This document shows positions 1-6,910 of a stretch of 14,198 nt of DNA, one piece after another. The DNA is from Flavobacterium sp. GTDB taxonomy: Bacteria > Bacteroidota > Bacteroidia > Flavobacteriales > Flavobacteriaceae. How positions within the stretch are numbered: the first letter of the stretch is position 1; the number at the start of each line of letters is the position of its first letter. The translations under genes were made by a program, and so were the position numbers. The notes beneath the pieces were generated by a model, which worked only from the letters and a program-made list of their open reading frames with translations, had not been told where the DNA came from and made no database searches. Location of the stretch: positions 1 through 14,198 of the forward strand of contig JAAURU010000037.1 of assembly GCA_012032075.1 (NCBI GenBank), read 5' to 3'.

Positions 1-350
1 TGAAAACCCACACCAGGAGTTATGGCAGCTGTAAGAATAGATGGAAAAACGTTTAAACCTTTTTTAGCAGCAAAATTTTCAGCTTCTTCAAGTATTAAAG
101 TTGCACTATTGTCAGCTTCAGGAGATTCAGAAGGTTTAGTAGCTTTTGGATATTCACTTATTCGAATATCTGCCCATTCGTCAAGATAAAAAACGTCAAT
201 ACCTTTAGCATCTAGTTCTTTAATAAAGTCAAATTGTTGATTTAACAATGCTTTTAAGACATGTGCAGCAAAGAATTTAGAATTAAAATTTTCTTTGGCA
301 AATTGTTTTGCAATGTGAATTATTTGGGCTGTTACTTCTTCTGTTGACAT
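1..350 (-). CDS. tssH: T6SS sheath-disassembly ATPase TssH (ClpV), N-terminal fragment
   Basis: Partial gene: the ATG is at 350 and the frame stays open to the window edge, giving 116 codons. The residues form a Clp N-terminal repeat domain (start MSTEEVTAQIIHIAKQFAKE, then FFAAHVLKALL and, in the second repeat, ATLILEEAENFAAKKG and PSILTAAITPG). In the family this domain precedes two AAA+ modules; TssH/ClpV recognises the contracted TssB/TssC sheath in the cytoplasm and takes it apart for reuse. The AAA+ modules lie outside the window, so housekeeping ClpB or ClpC cannot be excluded from the sequence alone. The position 21 bases downstream of tssO on the same strand makes the T6SS paralogue by far the best reading. 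It is probably co-transcribed with the upstream tss genes. Confidence 0.82.
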   Translation of the reverse strand, partial: MSTEEVTAQIIHIAKQFAKENFNSKFFAAHVLKALLNQQFDFIKELDAKGIDVFYLDEWADIRISEYPKATKPSESPEADNSATLILEEAENFAAKKGLNVFPSILTAAITPGVGF

Positions 351-371
351 GTTTGTTTTTACTTTAATTAA

Positions 372-881
372 CTACCTATTACTCATAATTTGTAAATATT
401 CAATTTGCTTCGATAAATCTTTGTTTTCTTCTTTCAAATCTTTTATTTCTTCTTTTAATTCGTCCACTTCTTCATCAGATTTACTGCTTAAAATAATTTT
501 CTTTTTAGCATTGACATAAGATTTTAGCGTAAGTATTATATTATCGTATAATCTTGTATTGATAAGTGAATCGTTAGGAATTTTTTCTTTCAATTCTACT
601 AAATCATAATTTATTGATTGTTCTATGAATTGAAAACTCTCAGGAGCTTTATCTAAAGAATCTACTAATTTTCCTATTCCTTCAATTTTTTCAGTAAATT
701 CATTATTGAAAGTAAACTGAGCGTTCATTTTATCATTTTCGCTCTTTAAAACTTCATTTTCTTTTAGAGGAAGTTTAAAATTGAAAAATATTGCTGTAAT
801 AAGTACTCCTGTTGTTATGAAAAACATTAGAAGGAAAAGCATAAAAGCATTAAAACGTTCTTTTTTATTTAAAATATCCAT
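372..881 (-). CDS. tssO: T6SS (Bacteroidota) membrane-complex protein TssO
   Basis: Intact 169-residue protein. A short cytoplasmic N-terminus (MDILNKKERFNAF) leads into one membrane helix at about residues 13-34. A periplasmic region with helical heptads follows, ending in a strongly charged predicted coiled coil (about 134-166, EEVDELKEEIKDLKEENKDL). The length, the N-terminal ER-x-AF motif directly before the helix, and the place between tssK and tssH fit TssO, one of the five components (TssN, Q, O, P, R) that replace the TssJLM membrane complex in Bacteroidota. The gene starts 23 bases after tssK and ends 21 bases before tssH, so one transcript is likely. It carries none of the indels seen in the four upstream genes. 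The role is inferred from family knowledge; the membrane segment and coiled coil are directly visible. Confidence 0.83.
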   Translation of the reverse strand: MDILNKKERFNAFMLFLLMFFITTGVLITAIFFNFKLPLKENEVLKSENDKMNAQFTFNNEFTEKIEGIGKLVDSLDKAPESFQFIEQSINYDLVELKEKIPNDSLINTRLYDNIILTLKSYVNAKKKIILSSKSDEEVDELKEEIKDLKEENKDLSKQIEYLQIMSNR

Positions 882-904
882 AATAAAATAGTCTAATTAT
901 TTTT

Positions 905-2090
905 TTAATCTGCTAAAAATGTTGGTGATGAACTAGGTGTGTCTTTGTCATCATCTACTCCAAAAAGGCCACTAGTTTTTCGGTCGTTTTTCAAAATATT
1001 TTCGTTTACAAAAATTCCAGCATCACGTTTTTTACCTATATAATCTAATTGATTTAATATGGAGAAAAGCTGGTCTAACTTGGACATAAAATCTTTTACT
1101 TGTACTACAACTGGTTCAATATCATAAGCGTTAAATTTTACATTAATTGTGTCTGTAAACAAACGTTCATAGTCTCCACTTTTTATATCAGTCCATTCGG
1201 AAAAATAATTAAATAACATTTCTTTTCCATCTCCAGAAAAATAATCAAAACTATTTTTTATGGTTCTGCTTAAACTAACTATATTGTCCAAAAGTTCAAT
1301 AGGTTTTAAGTTATAGTTAACCCATTTATTTTTAGTAATGTTAATTTCCACAAACGAAGTGCCTTGTCACAAACATCAAATACCATATTAGCTATGATGT
1401 TTTCGTCTTCATTGTTAGTTCTAAATTTAATTTTTCGGTTAATTTGAATAACATAAAACTCTAATTGCTTGAAAAACAAATCATAAGTTTCAAATAAACT
1501 AATTAGACTAGGATGACTATTTAAGGTTAAACTAGGTGGTATGTAACTAGTTATTATTTCATAATTATCTGAATTACTTTTAAATTTTGCTATAGGAAAC
1601 TGTAAAGCACCAATGTTATTTTGATTTACTTCACTTTCAATTACACATGATAAGCTATATTTAGGTAAAGCATGAGGAAATCTAGGTGGAACTTCTTCCA
1701 TATTTTGTTCTCCAGAAGGTATTCTTGTGTAAGGATCAATATTTAGTAATAAATAGTAATTATTTTCTTTTGCATCGAGATTTTTCAATTCAATTTTTCA
1801 GAGAATTCTCCTGTGAAATCGGTTATCTCAATCCTGCCTCCAGCTGGAGTTATAGCTTTAAGTATTTTTATGTTTACACTTAATTCATTATGAGCATCAA
1901 TAGATACGGTATATTGAAAAGGTCTGCTTAATGGAGTGGCTAAAAGACCGTAATTTAACTCATTAACTTCTAAATTTCTTGCATCTCTTATTTGGTCTTC
2001 AAAATTGTCTTGAAGTTCAATAAAATGCTTTTTATTGATTTTCATTCCATCTATCCAGTTTACTGGAAAATGTTTAATATTTTCTGCCAT
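905..2090 (-). CDS. tssK: T6SS baseplate subunit TssK (two apparent frameshifts)
   Basis: As written the gene falls into three overlapping pieces. Adding one base in the T5 run at 1794-1798 and one near 1352-1354 gives one frame of 395 codons. The N-terminus has the TssK signature (FPVNWIDGMKINKKHFIE, then NYGLL). The middle has the beta-rich shell segment typical of subtype iii (YYLLLNIDPYTRIPSGE, EEVPPRFPHALPKYSL). The C-terminal part is helical and ends in a bundle and neck region (EMLFNYFSEWTDIKSGDYE, QLDYIGKKRDAGIFV). TssK trimers link the baseplate to the membrane complex in the cytoplasm. The start is ATG 2090, 8 bases after the tssN stop; an upstream TTG at 2114 would overlap tssN and add residues before the conserved motif, so it was not used. 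Each repair falls where one fragment's homology ends and the next begins. Confidence 0.86.
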
Positions 2091-2098
2091 AATTTTAA

Positions 2099-2963
2099 TT
2101 ATATACGTTGACAAATAATTGTTGCACCGTCTTTAATATTGTTTGTATCAATTGCTAGATCTGGATCTATATAATCAGATGAGCTAAACCATTTTGGTTT
2201 AGAGTAAAAATACCAACCATAAGGTTGATTTTTTTCGTCAACAAAATTTATTTGACTATTTGGATTTTTTTCGTTGTAATCATTTATAAAATAGTAAAAT
2301 AATCTCCCAAAATCAATTGCTCTTGGAGCTTTTACTTTGAAATTAATAATTTGGTTGTCATTTGCTTTCTTTTGGAATACTAAATTTAAGATTATAATAT
2401 TCCTCATCTCTGAAACCTTAGGTGATGGATATTTATCATTTAAAGGATAAAACCATCTTTTATGAAGTTTCACAGGTATTGAAATTGAATATTCAAATAG
2501 TTTGTAACACAAGGTAGGTATTAAAAAGAATAATAAAGTAGTTAATATATAAAAAACATAACTGCTATCATCAAAATATTTAGTTAAGACGTACATAAAG
2601 GCTGCGATAAATGCTATTGTGCCAATATTAATAAAGACTTCACTAATAAAATTTTTAACGTCAAACTTTTTAAAATAATCATGAAAGAATTTTAAATGAA
2701 AAATACCAGCAACAGCCATGTAAACTTGAAGCGAAATAAATCTTTGGTTTAAAGTTGTACCTTTTAAATTATATAGTATTACTTGAAAAAACTATAAATA
2801 CTAAAACCTGAACTAATACATATAGATAGTATTTTTTCTTTTCTTGCCTAAATTTAGGTATTTTCGAACCTATTAGTATATTAATTACAATGGCAAACGC
2901 CAATACAACTAGTAAGTATAAAAGTTCTTGGCCTATGTTAATATGATTTAAGTATTTTCTCAT
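2099..2963 (-). CDS. tssN: T6SS (Bacteroidota) membrane-complex protein TssN (one apparent frameshift)
   Basis: The gene reads as a 64-residue N-terminal piece and a 206-residue C-terminal piece. Removing one base from the A6 run at 2786-2791 joins them into 287 residues. The joined protein has five hydrophobic segments (about residues 12-32, 46-67, 78-98, 111-131 and 140-160), then a soluble C-terminal domain of about 120 residues ending SSSDYIDPDLAIDTNNIKDG and CQRI. Five N-terminal helices plus a small cytoplasmic domain is the layout of TssN, the inner-membrane protein that joins the Bacteroidota membrane complex to the baseplate. The ATG directly follows the tssG stop and the gene ends 8 bases before the tssK ATG, so translation is probably coupled. 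Its position beside tssK agrees with the reported TssN-baseplate contact. Confidence 0.83.
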
Positions 2964-3886
2964 TTATAATATAGTTGATATTCCTAATCTTGATTTATAT
3001 TCTTTTTTATCCATTAAAAATTGTTCGTCTTTCTTTTTTAAAATCATTTCAAAAGCATACTGAACATGAAACGGTAAAATAAATTAAAAAAGTTATTTAA
3101 AAAAGATTCCATTACTCCATTTTCAAAGTAATTTGTCAAAGTATTTGAATTTTTTAAAGGACCTACTTTGAAAGTGTATTTTTTTAAAAAATTTCTTCAT
3201 AACTTTCTAAGGTTGTATTAATTCCCATTATGAAATCATTTGTTTTTTCGTTATTATCACTCAAATGTTCTAGCTTTATATTAGTAACTGAATACGTTAT
3301 TTTTTCCTCAATTATTTGTTCTAAAATTGAAACGATTTCTGTAATATCTTGTCTCGAATTTTCTTTTTGTTGTAATAAGGCATAAAACATTTTTACAATT
3401 AGTGTATCAGGAATATTCTCTTTAAAAACTAGAATTGTTTTAATTATGTCAACAATTCCGTTTGCATTTAAATTTGAAAAGAATTTTGATTCATTTTCTT
3501 CAACAGCATGTTTAAATCTAAAAAGCTCATTTTCAATTGGGTTAAAAAAATGTCTTGCTTCTTTTTCTTCCTTTTTTCTAGTTTTGAATTCCTCTACTGG
3601 GTCGCTAGAATTATTGTTGCTGTAGTTATGTGAAACACTTTCAGGTAAAATATCATAAAAGCCATCTCTACTAATGTCAATATTTAAAATATCACTATCA
3701 TTAGGATCGGTAGAAATTAGCATTTTGTCCTTGCTAAATTTTCTATAAAAAAGACCATTGTTTCTAAAAACTATATTAAAATCATCTATTTTGTTTTTTA
3801 ATAATGATTCTAATAGTAACTCAACTCTTAAATCAAATGGAGTTAGATTTTTTCTGGTTGTTTATATAATATTTTTCTTTAATCAT
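2964..3886 (-). CDS. tssG: Probable T6SS baseplate subunit TssG (three apparent frameshifts)
   Basis: Only the middle is open as written. Removing a base in the T6 run at 3848-3853 and adding one each in the runs at 3186-3191 and 3076-3079 gives 307 residues from ATG 3886 to the stop at 2964. Recognisable pieces in order: TPFDLRVELLLESLL (about 15-29), RNNGLFYRKFSKD (41-53), ILNIDISRDGFYDILPESVSH (66-86), EARHFFNPIENELFRF (109-124), and a C-terminal FHVQYAFEM...SRLGISTIL. The ReGLfDxLPexlxH-like and ARxFFxPxExExFR-like motifs are those I associate with Bacteroidota TssG. TssG forms the baseplate wedge with TssF and TssE; neither of those is in this window. The start codon lies inside the end of the upstream nlpC gene (8-base overlap) and the stop abuts tssN. 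The assignment is from recalled family motifs, less certain than for TssK or TssN. Confidence 0.68.
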
Positions 3887-4466
3887 TTTTAATTGAGGTT
3901 TTCAATCTGCCTGATACAACATAAAACTTTCTCCAATAATCACTTTTTAAATCTGAAATAGAAGCGCCTCCAGAAACATTTGCATTAAAAAACATATTAT
4001 TTTTTAAAATAAATACCAACATGAGTAATCATTCGCTCATCGTTAATCCTAAAAAAGACCAAATCTCCTTCTTTTAGGTGTTTTGTGGATGTAAATAAGT
4101 TGAAACGCTTATCTAAACCCATTTCTTCAGCGGTTCTTGGTAAAGAACAATTATAAACCTCTCTAAAAAGATGCTGCATCAAAGCAGAGCAATCAATTCC
4201 ATATTTTGTTTCACCACCATAAACATATTTTGTGCCTTCCCATTCTTTTATAAAGCGATATAACTTTCCATTAACAATTTCTTGTTTTGGGACATTTAAT
4301 TTTTTTGCATAGAGCACTTTAATATCCTCTGGAACAGGTTCATAAATTTCATATTTTTTTTCGTTTTCTACAACAACTTCTTCATTATATACTGTAGTAG
4401 TGTTCTTTTTCGAACCACAACTAAAAAAAGAAACTAGTAAGAAAAAAATGCTATTATTAATCTCAT
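3879..4466 (-). CDS. NlpC/P60-family lipoprotein, likely peptidoglycan hydrolase of the T6SS locus (two apparent frameshifts)
   Basis: Adding one base in the A7 run 4442-4448 and removing one from the T6 run 4000-4005 gives 195 residues from ATG 4466. The repaired N-terminus is a clean lipoprotein signal (MRLIIAFFFLLVSFFSCGSKK, lipidated Cys17); the unrepaired longer frame instead starts with an implausible leader. The NlpC/P60 domain (about 70-187) holds the catalytic Cys93 (GIDCSAL), His149 (THVGIY) and a probable third residue Asn161 (MFFNANV). Such enzymes cut cell-wall stem peptides, here probably from the outer membrane facing the periplasm. As first gene of a tss operon, overlapping tssG by 8 bases, it may open the wall for the secretion machine. 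It also sits where a lipoprotein component such as TssQ might be expected, but I cannot identify it as TssQ. Confidence 0.8.
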
Positions 4467-4487
4467 TTCTATAAATTCTTCTCAGAC

Positions 4488-4495
4488 CAAAAATA
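4488..4495 (-). promoter_or_regulatory. Candidate -7 box for the leftward T6SS operon
   Basis: On the minus strand this reads TATTTTTG, matching the Bacteroidota -7 consensus TAnnTTTG. It lies 21 bases before the repaired nlpC ATG at 4466, giving a leader of about 15 bases. No TTG at the usual -33 spacing was found. Confidence 0.45.
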
Positions 4496-4643
4496 ACTAC
4501 AATAGTATGGGTTTTTATTAAAAAAAGCAAGTATTAACTACTAATAAATTTATTTTAATGTTAGTGCTAAGTTTTGTAACCTTAATGAATTAAATAAATT
4601 TACAAATTGTATATTAAGTTTAAAAAATAACGAAGAAAATACT

Positions 4644-4651
4644 TATTTTTG
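4644..4651 (+). promoter_or_regulatory. Candidate -7 box for the PKD-protein gene
   Basis: TATTTTTG matches TAnnTTTG. It contains the TTG at 4649 that would otherwise serve as an extended start for the following gene, which argues that the true start is the ATG at 4703. With the box at 4488-4495 it makes the 236-base gap a divergent promoter region. No -33 element is evident. Confidence 0.45.
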
Positions 4652-4702
4652 GAGATTATTATAGAATTCACTAAGTTTAATATAAGTATTTCAAAAACAA
4701 GT

Positions 4703-5755
4703 ATGTTTGTTTTAAATCAACTAAAAAAAAGTTTTGATATAAAAGTTCCAATATTGTTCTTATCAGTATTTGTAATTTCTGTATTAAGTATAGTGTATAA
4801 ATTTGTGAACAAGCAAGAATGTGATGTAACTACCTTTAACATTGATGCAGTTTCTTACAGGGTTGGTGAATTAATTATTTTTTCTGATAATTCAAAAAAT
4901 GCACATTCATGGAGATGGTATTTTGGGGATAATTCTCAAATTTCATTTCGTTCTAAAGTAGGTCATTCTTACTCTAAAGAAGGAGAATATATGGTTACTT
5001 TAGTTGTTAATAATCAATGTAATATAGATAAATTAATTACTATTCTGCCTAGAACTGAAACAATTAATGAATCATTAATGCCTAAATTTAAAGCTCCTAC
5101 TTATGTTTTAGAAGGTGATGAGATTGAATTTGAAGATAGAACTTCAAGTGCTGAATCGTGGGAATGGAGATTTGGAGAAACCAATAAAGTGGATTCTTTT
5201 GATGAAAAATGTACATATACTTTCGATAGCCCTGGTGAAAAGATGGTTTCACTGGTTGTTAATGGAGACTATAAACATGTAGCAATTAAGAAAATATTTG
5301 TAATCCCTAAAAAGGAAAAGAAAGAGAAAAAAGAAAGATATAAGAGTGAGGTTCCTTGGAATCCTTTTCAAAATGTTCCAGATGCTCCTCCAGAAGAGGA
5401 AAAAGTGACAAAAATTGAAAAAGGACCTGAAATTGGTAATGCTGATGCTAATAGAATTAATGATATCGTTGATTTAGTAACCAATGGAAAAGTAACTTAT
5501 GATGATTTTTTAAAGTATTTTTGTAAATACGATTTGCCATTAATTGTGTATAAAGATGGTAAAACAAGTTCATTGAAGAGTTTTTATTATCAAGTTAAAA
5601 AAGAAAAAGTAAAAATTAAAAATTTATCTATTCAGAAAAACCAAGACGATTGTATTACGGTAATAACCGTTGATAAAAATATAAATCTGTTTTTAAAATT
5701 GGCACAGAATAACAATATGATTGCTTTTGTGATAAATAATTTATTTATGAAATAA
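4703..5755 (+). CDS. Single-pass membrane protein with two PKD-like domains; candidate T6SS component TssP
   Basis: ATG 4703 gives 350 residues with a short cytoplasmic N-terminus and one membrane helix at about 15-37 (VPILFLSVFVISVLSIVY). Two PKD-like beta-sandwiches follow: about 46-116 (SWRWYFGDNSQ... HSYSKEGEYMVTLVV) and about 131-203 (SWEWRFGETNK... YTFDSPGEKMVSLVV). A Lys/Glu-rich linker (KKEKKEKKERYK) leads to a proline-rich stretch and a C-terminal domain of about 110 residues that I do not recognise. The layout places the domains in the periplasm. The gene diverges from the tss operon and is intact. Bacteroidota T6SS loci encode membrane-complex proteins TssO, P, Q and R; from memory, flavobacterial TssP-type proteins carry PKD domains, so TssP is the leading guess. 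The function is inferred mainly from context. Confidence 0.7.
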   Translation: MFVLNQLKKSFDIKVPILFLSVFVISVLSIVYKFVNKQECDVTTFNIDAVSYRVGELIIFSDNSKNAHSWRWYFGDNSQISFRSKVGHSYSKEGEYMVTLVVNNQCNIDKLITILPRTETINESLMPKFKAPTYVLEGDEIEFEDRTSSAESWEWRFGETNKVDSFDEKCTYTFDSPGEKMVSLVVNGDYKHVAIKKIFVIPKKEKKEKKERYKSEVPWNPFQNVPDAPPEEEKVTKIEKGPEIGNADANRINDIVDLVTNGKVTYDDFLKYFCKYDLPLIVYKDGKTSSLKSFYYQVKKEKVKIKNLSIQKNQDDCITVITVDKNINLFLKLAQNNNMIAFVINNLFMK

Positions 5756-5779
5756 GATAATGTATTAATTTATTTTTTC

Positions 5780-5787
5780 TATTTTTG
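5780..5787 (+). promoter_or_regulatory. Candidate -7 box for pdhB
   Basis: TATTTTTG followed by CCC matches TAnnTTTG and lies 75 bases before the pdhB ATG, in a 107-base gap. No clear TTG at -33 spacing. Confidence 0.45.
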
Positions 5788-5862
5788 CCCATAAGATTAC
5801 AGTTGTAAAAGCTAATAATATATTATAAAAAGTAAAATTCCATTTAATTTAATAAGAATTTA

Positions 5863-6840
5863 ATGAAAACAATTCAATTTAGAGAAGCTATTTGTGAAGC
5901 AATGAGTGAAGAAATGCGTCATGATGAATCTATATATTTAATAGGTGAAGAAGTAGCGGAATATAATGGTGCATATAAAGCTTCTAAAGGGATGTTAGAT
6001 GAGTTTGGTGCAAAAAGAGTAATTGATGCTCCTATTGCAGAACTAGGTTTCTCAGGAATTGCAGTAGGTTCTGCAATGAATGGAAACAGACCTATAGTTG
6101 AATTTATGACTTTTAACTTTGCACTTGTAGGAATAGACCAAATTATAAATAATGCTGCAAAAATGCGTCAAATGACGGGTGGTCAATTTAATATTCCAAT
6201 TGTTTTTCGTGGGCCAACAGCTTCTGCTGGTCAATTAGCAGCAACACATTCGCAAGCATTTGAAAATTGGTATGCTAATTGTCCAGGTTTAAAAGTAGTT
6301 GTTCCTTCAAACGTTTATGATGCTAAAGGTCTCTTGAAGTCTGCCATTAGAGATAATGATCCTGTTATTTTCATGGAATCAGAACAAATGTATGGAGATA
6401 AAGGTGAAGTGCCAGAAGGTGAATATACTATTCCAATAGGTATTGCAGATATTAAAAGAGAAGGCACAGATGTTACAATAGTTTCTTTTGGTAAAATCAT
6501 TAAAGAAGCCTACATCGCAGCAGATGAATTAGCGAAAGAAGGTATTTCATGTGAAATTATCGATTTAAGAACTGTAAGACCATTAGATTATGATGCGGTT
6601 TTAAAATCAATTAGAAAAACAAATAGATTAGTAATTTTAGAAGAAGCATGGCCTTTTGGTAGTGTGGCTTCAGAAGTAACTTATATGGTACAAGAAAAAG
6701 CATTTGATTTTCTTGATGCTCCAATTCAAAGAATTACAACTGCCGATACTCCAGCACCATATTCACCAGTTCTATTAAAAGAATGGTTGCCAAACGCAGA
6801 TGATGTTATCAAAGCTGTTAAGAAAGTTGCGTATAAATAA
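5863..6840 (+). CDS. pdhB: Pyruvate dehydrogenase E1 component, beta subunit
   Basis: 325 residues, the usual length for the beta chain of a heterotetrameric 2-oxo acid dehydrogenase E1. It has an N-terminal transketolase-like pyrimidine-binding domain (about 4-180) with the conserved glutamate in DAPIAELGFSGIAVG (Glu60) that activates the thiamine cofactor, and FRGPTASAGQLAATHSQ near 115-131. A transketolase C-terminal domain follows (about 195-318; SFGKIIKEAYIAADEL, IDLRTVRPLDYDAV, EEAWPFGSVASEV). With PdhA it decarboxylates pyruvate and passes the acetyl group to the E2 lipoyl domain in the cytoplasm. Branched-chain E1 beta is the main alternative; the ANCPGLKVVVPS and AAKMRQMTGGQ segments favour the pyruvate enzyme. 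pdhA and pdhC are not adjacent. The gene is a single-gene unit with its own promoter box and terminator. Confidence 0.92.
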   Translation: MKTIQFREAICEAMSEEMRHDESIYLIGEEVAEYNGAYKASKGMLDEFGAKRVIDAPIAELGFSGIAVGSAMNGNRPIVEFMTFNFALVGIDQIINNAAKMRQMTGGQFNIPIVFRGPTASAGQLAATHSQAFENWYANCPGLKVVVPSNVYDAKGLLKSAIRDNDPVIFMESEQMYGDKGEVPEGEYTIPIGIADIKREGTDVTIVSFGKIIKEAYIAADELAKEGISCEIIDLRTVRPLDYDAVLKSIRKTNRLVILEEAWPFGSVASEVTYMVQEKAFDFLDAPIQRITTADTPAPYSPVLLKEWLPNADDVIKAVKKVAYK

Positions 6841-6857
6841 TCAATAATAAATTTTTT

Positions 6858-6890
6858 AAAAACTTCATCAACATGTTGATGAAGTTTTTT
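6858..6890 (+). terminator. Intrinsic terminator after pdhB
   Basis: A perfect inverted repeat: AAAAACTTCATCAACA at 6858-6873 pairs with TGTTGATGAAGTTTTT at 6874-6889, leaving a minimal loop around CATG and a T run. It starts 18 bases after the pdhB stop and separates it from the next gene. Confidence 0.88.
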
Positions 6891-6910
6891 AGTTATATTG
6901 AAACAGTATT

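Noticed and set aside
2091..2114. TTG start at 2114 for tssK
   Set aside because: It would overlap the tssN end and place extra residues before the conserved N-terminal motif; ATG 2090 fits the family.
905..4448. Programmed frameshifting or phase variation of the T6SS genes
   Set aside because: The indels are spread over five genes, including the unrelated DUF5686 gene, in short runs of 3-7 bases and in both directions, with no slippery-site and structure pairing. Sequence error is simpler, though not proven.
4649..4702. TTG start 54 bases upstream of the ATG of the PKD-protein gene
   Set aside because: The TTG lies within a TAnnTTTG promoter box, and the extra 18 residues precede an already complete N-terminus and membrane helix.
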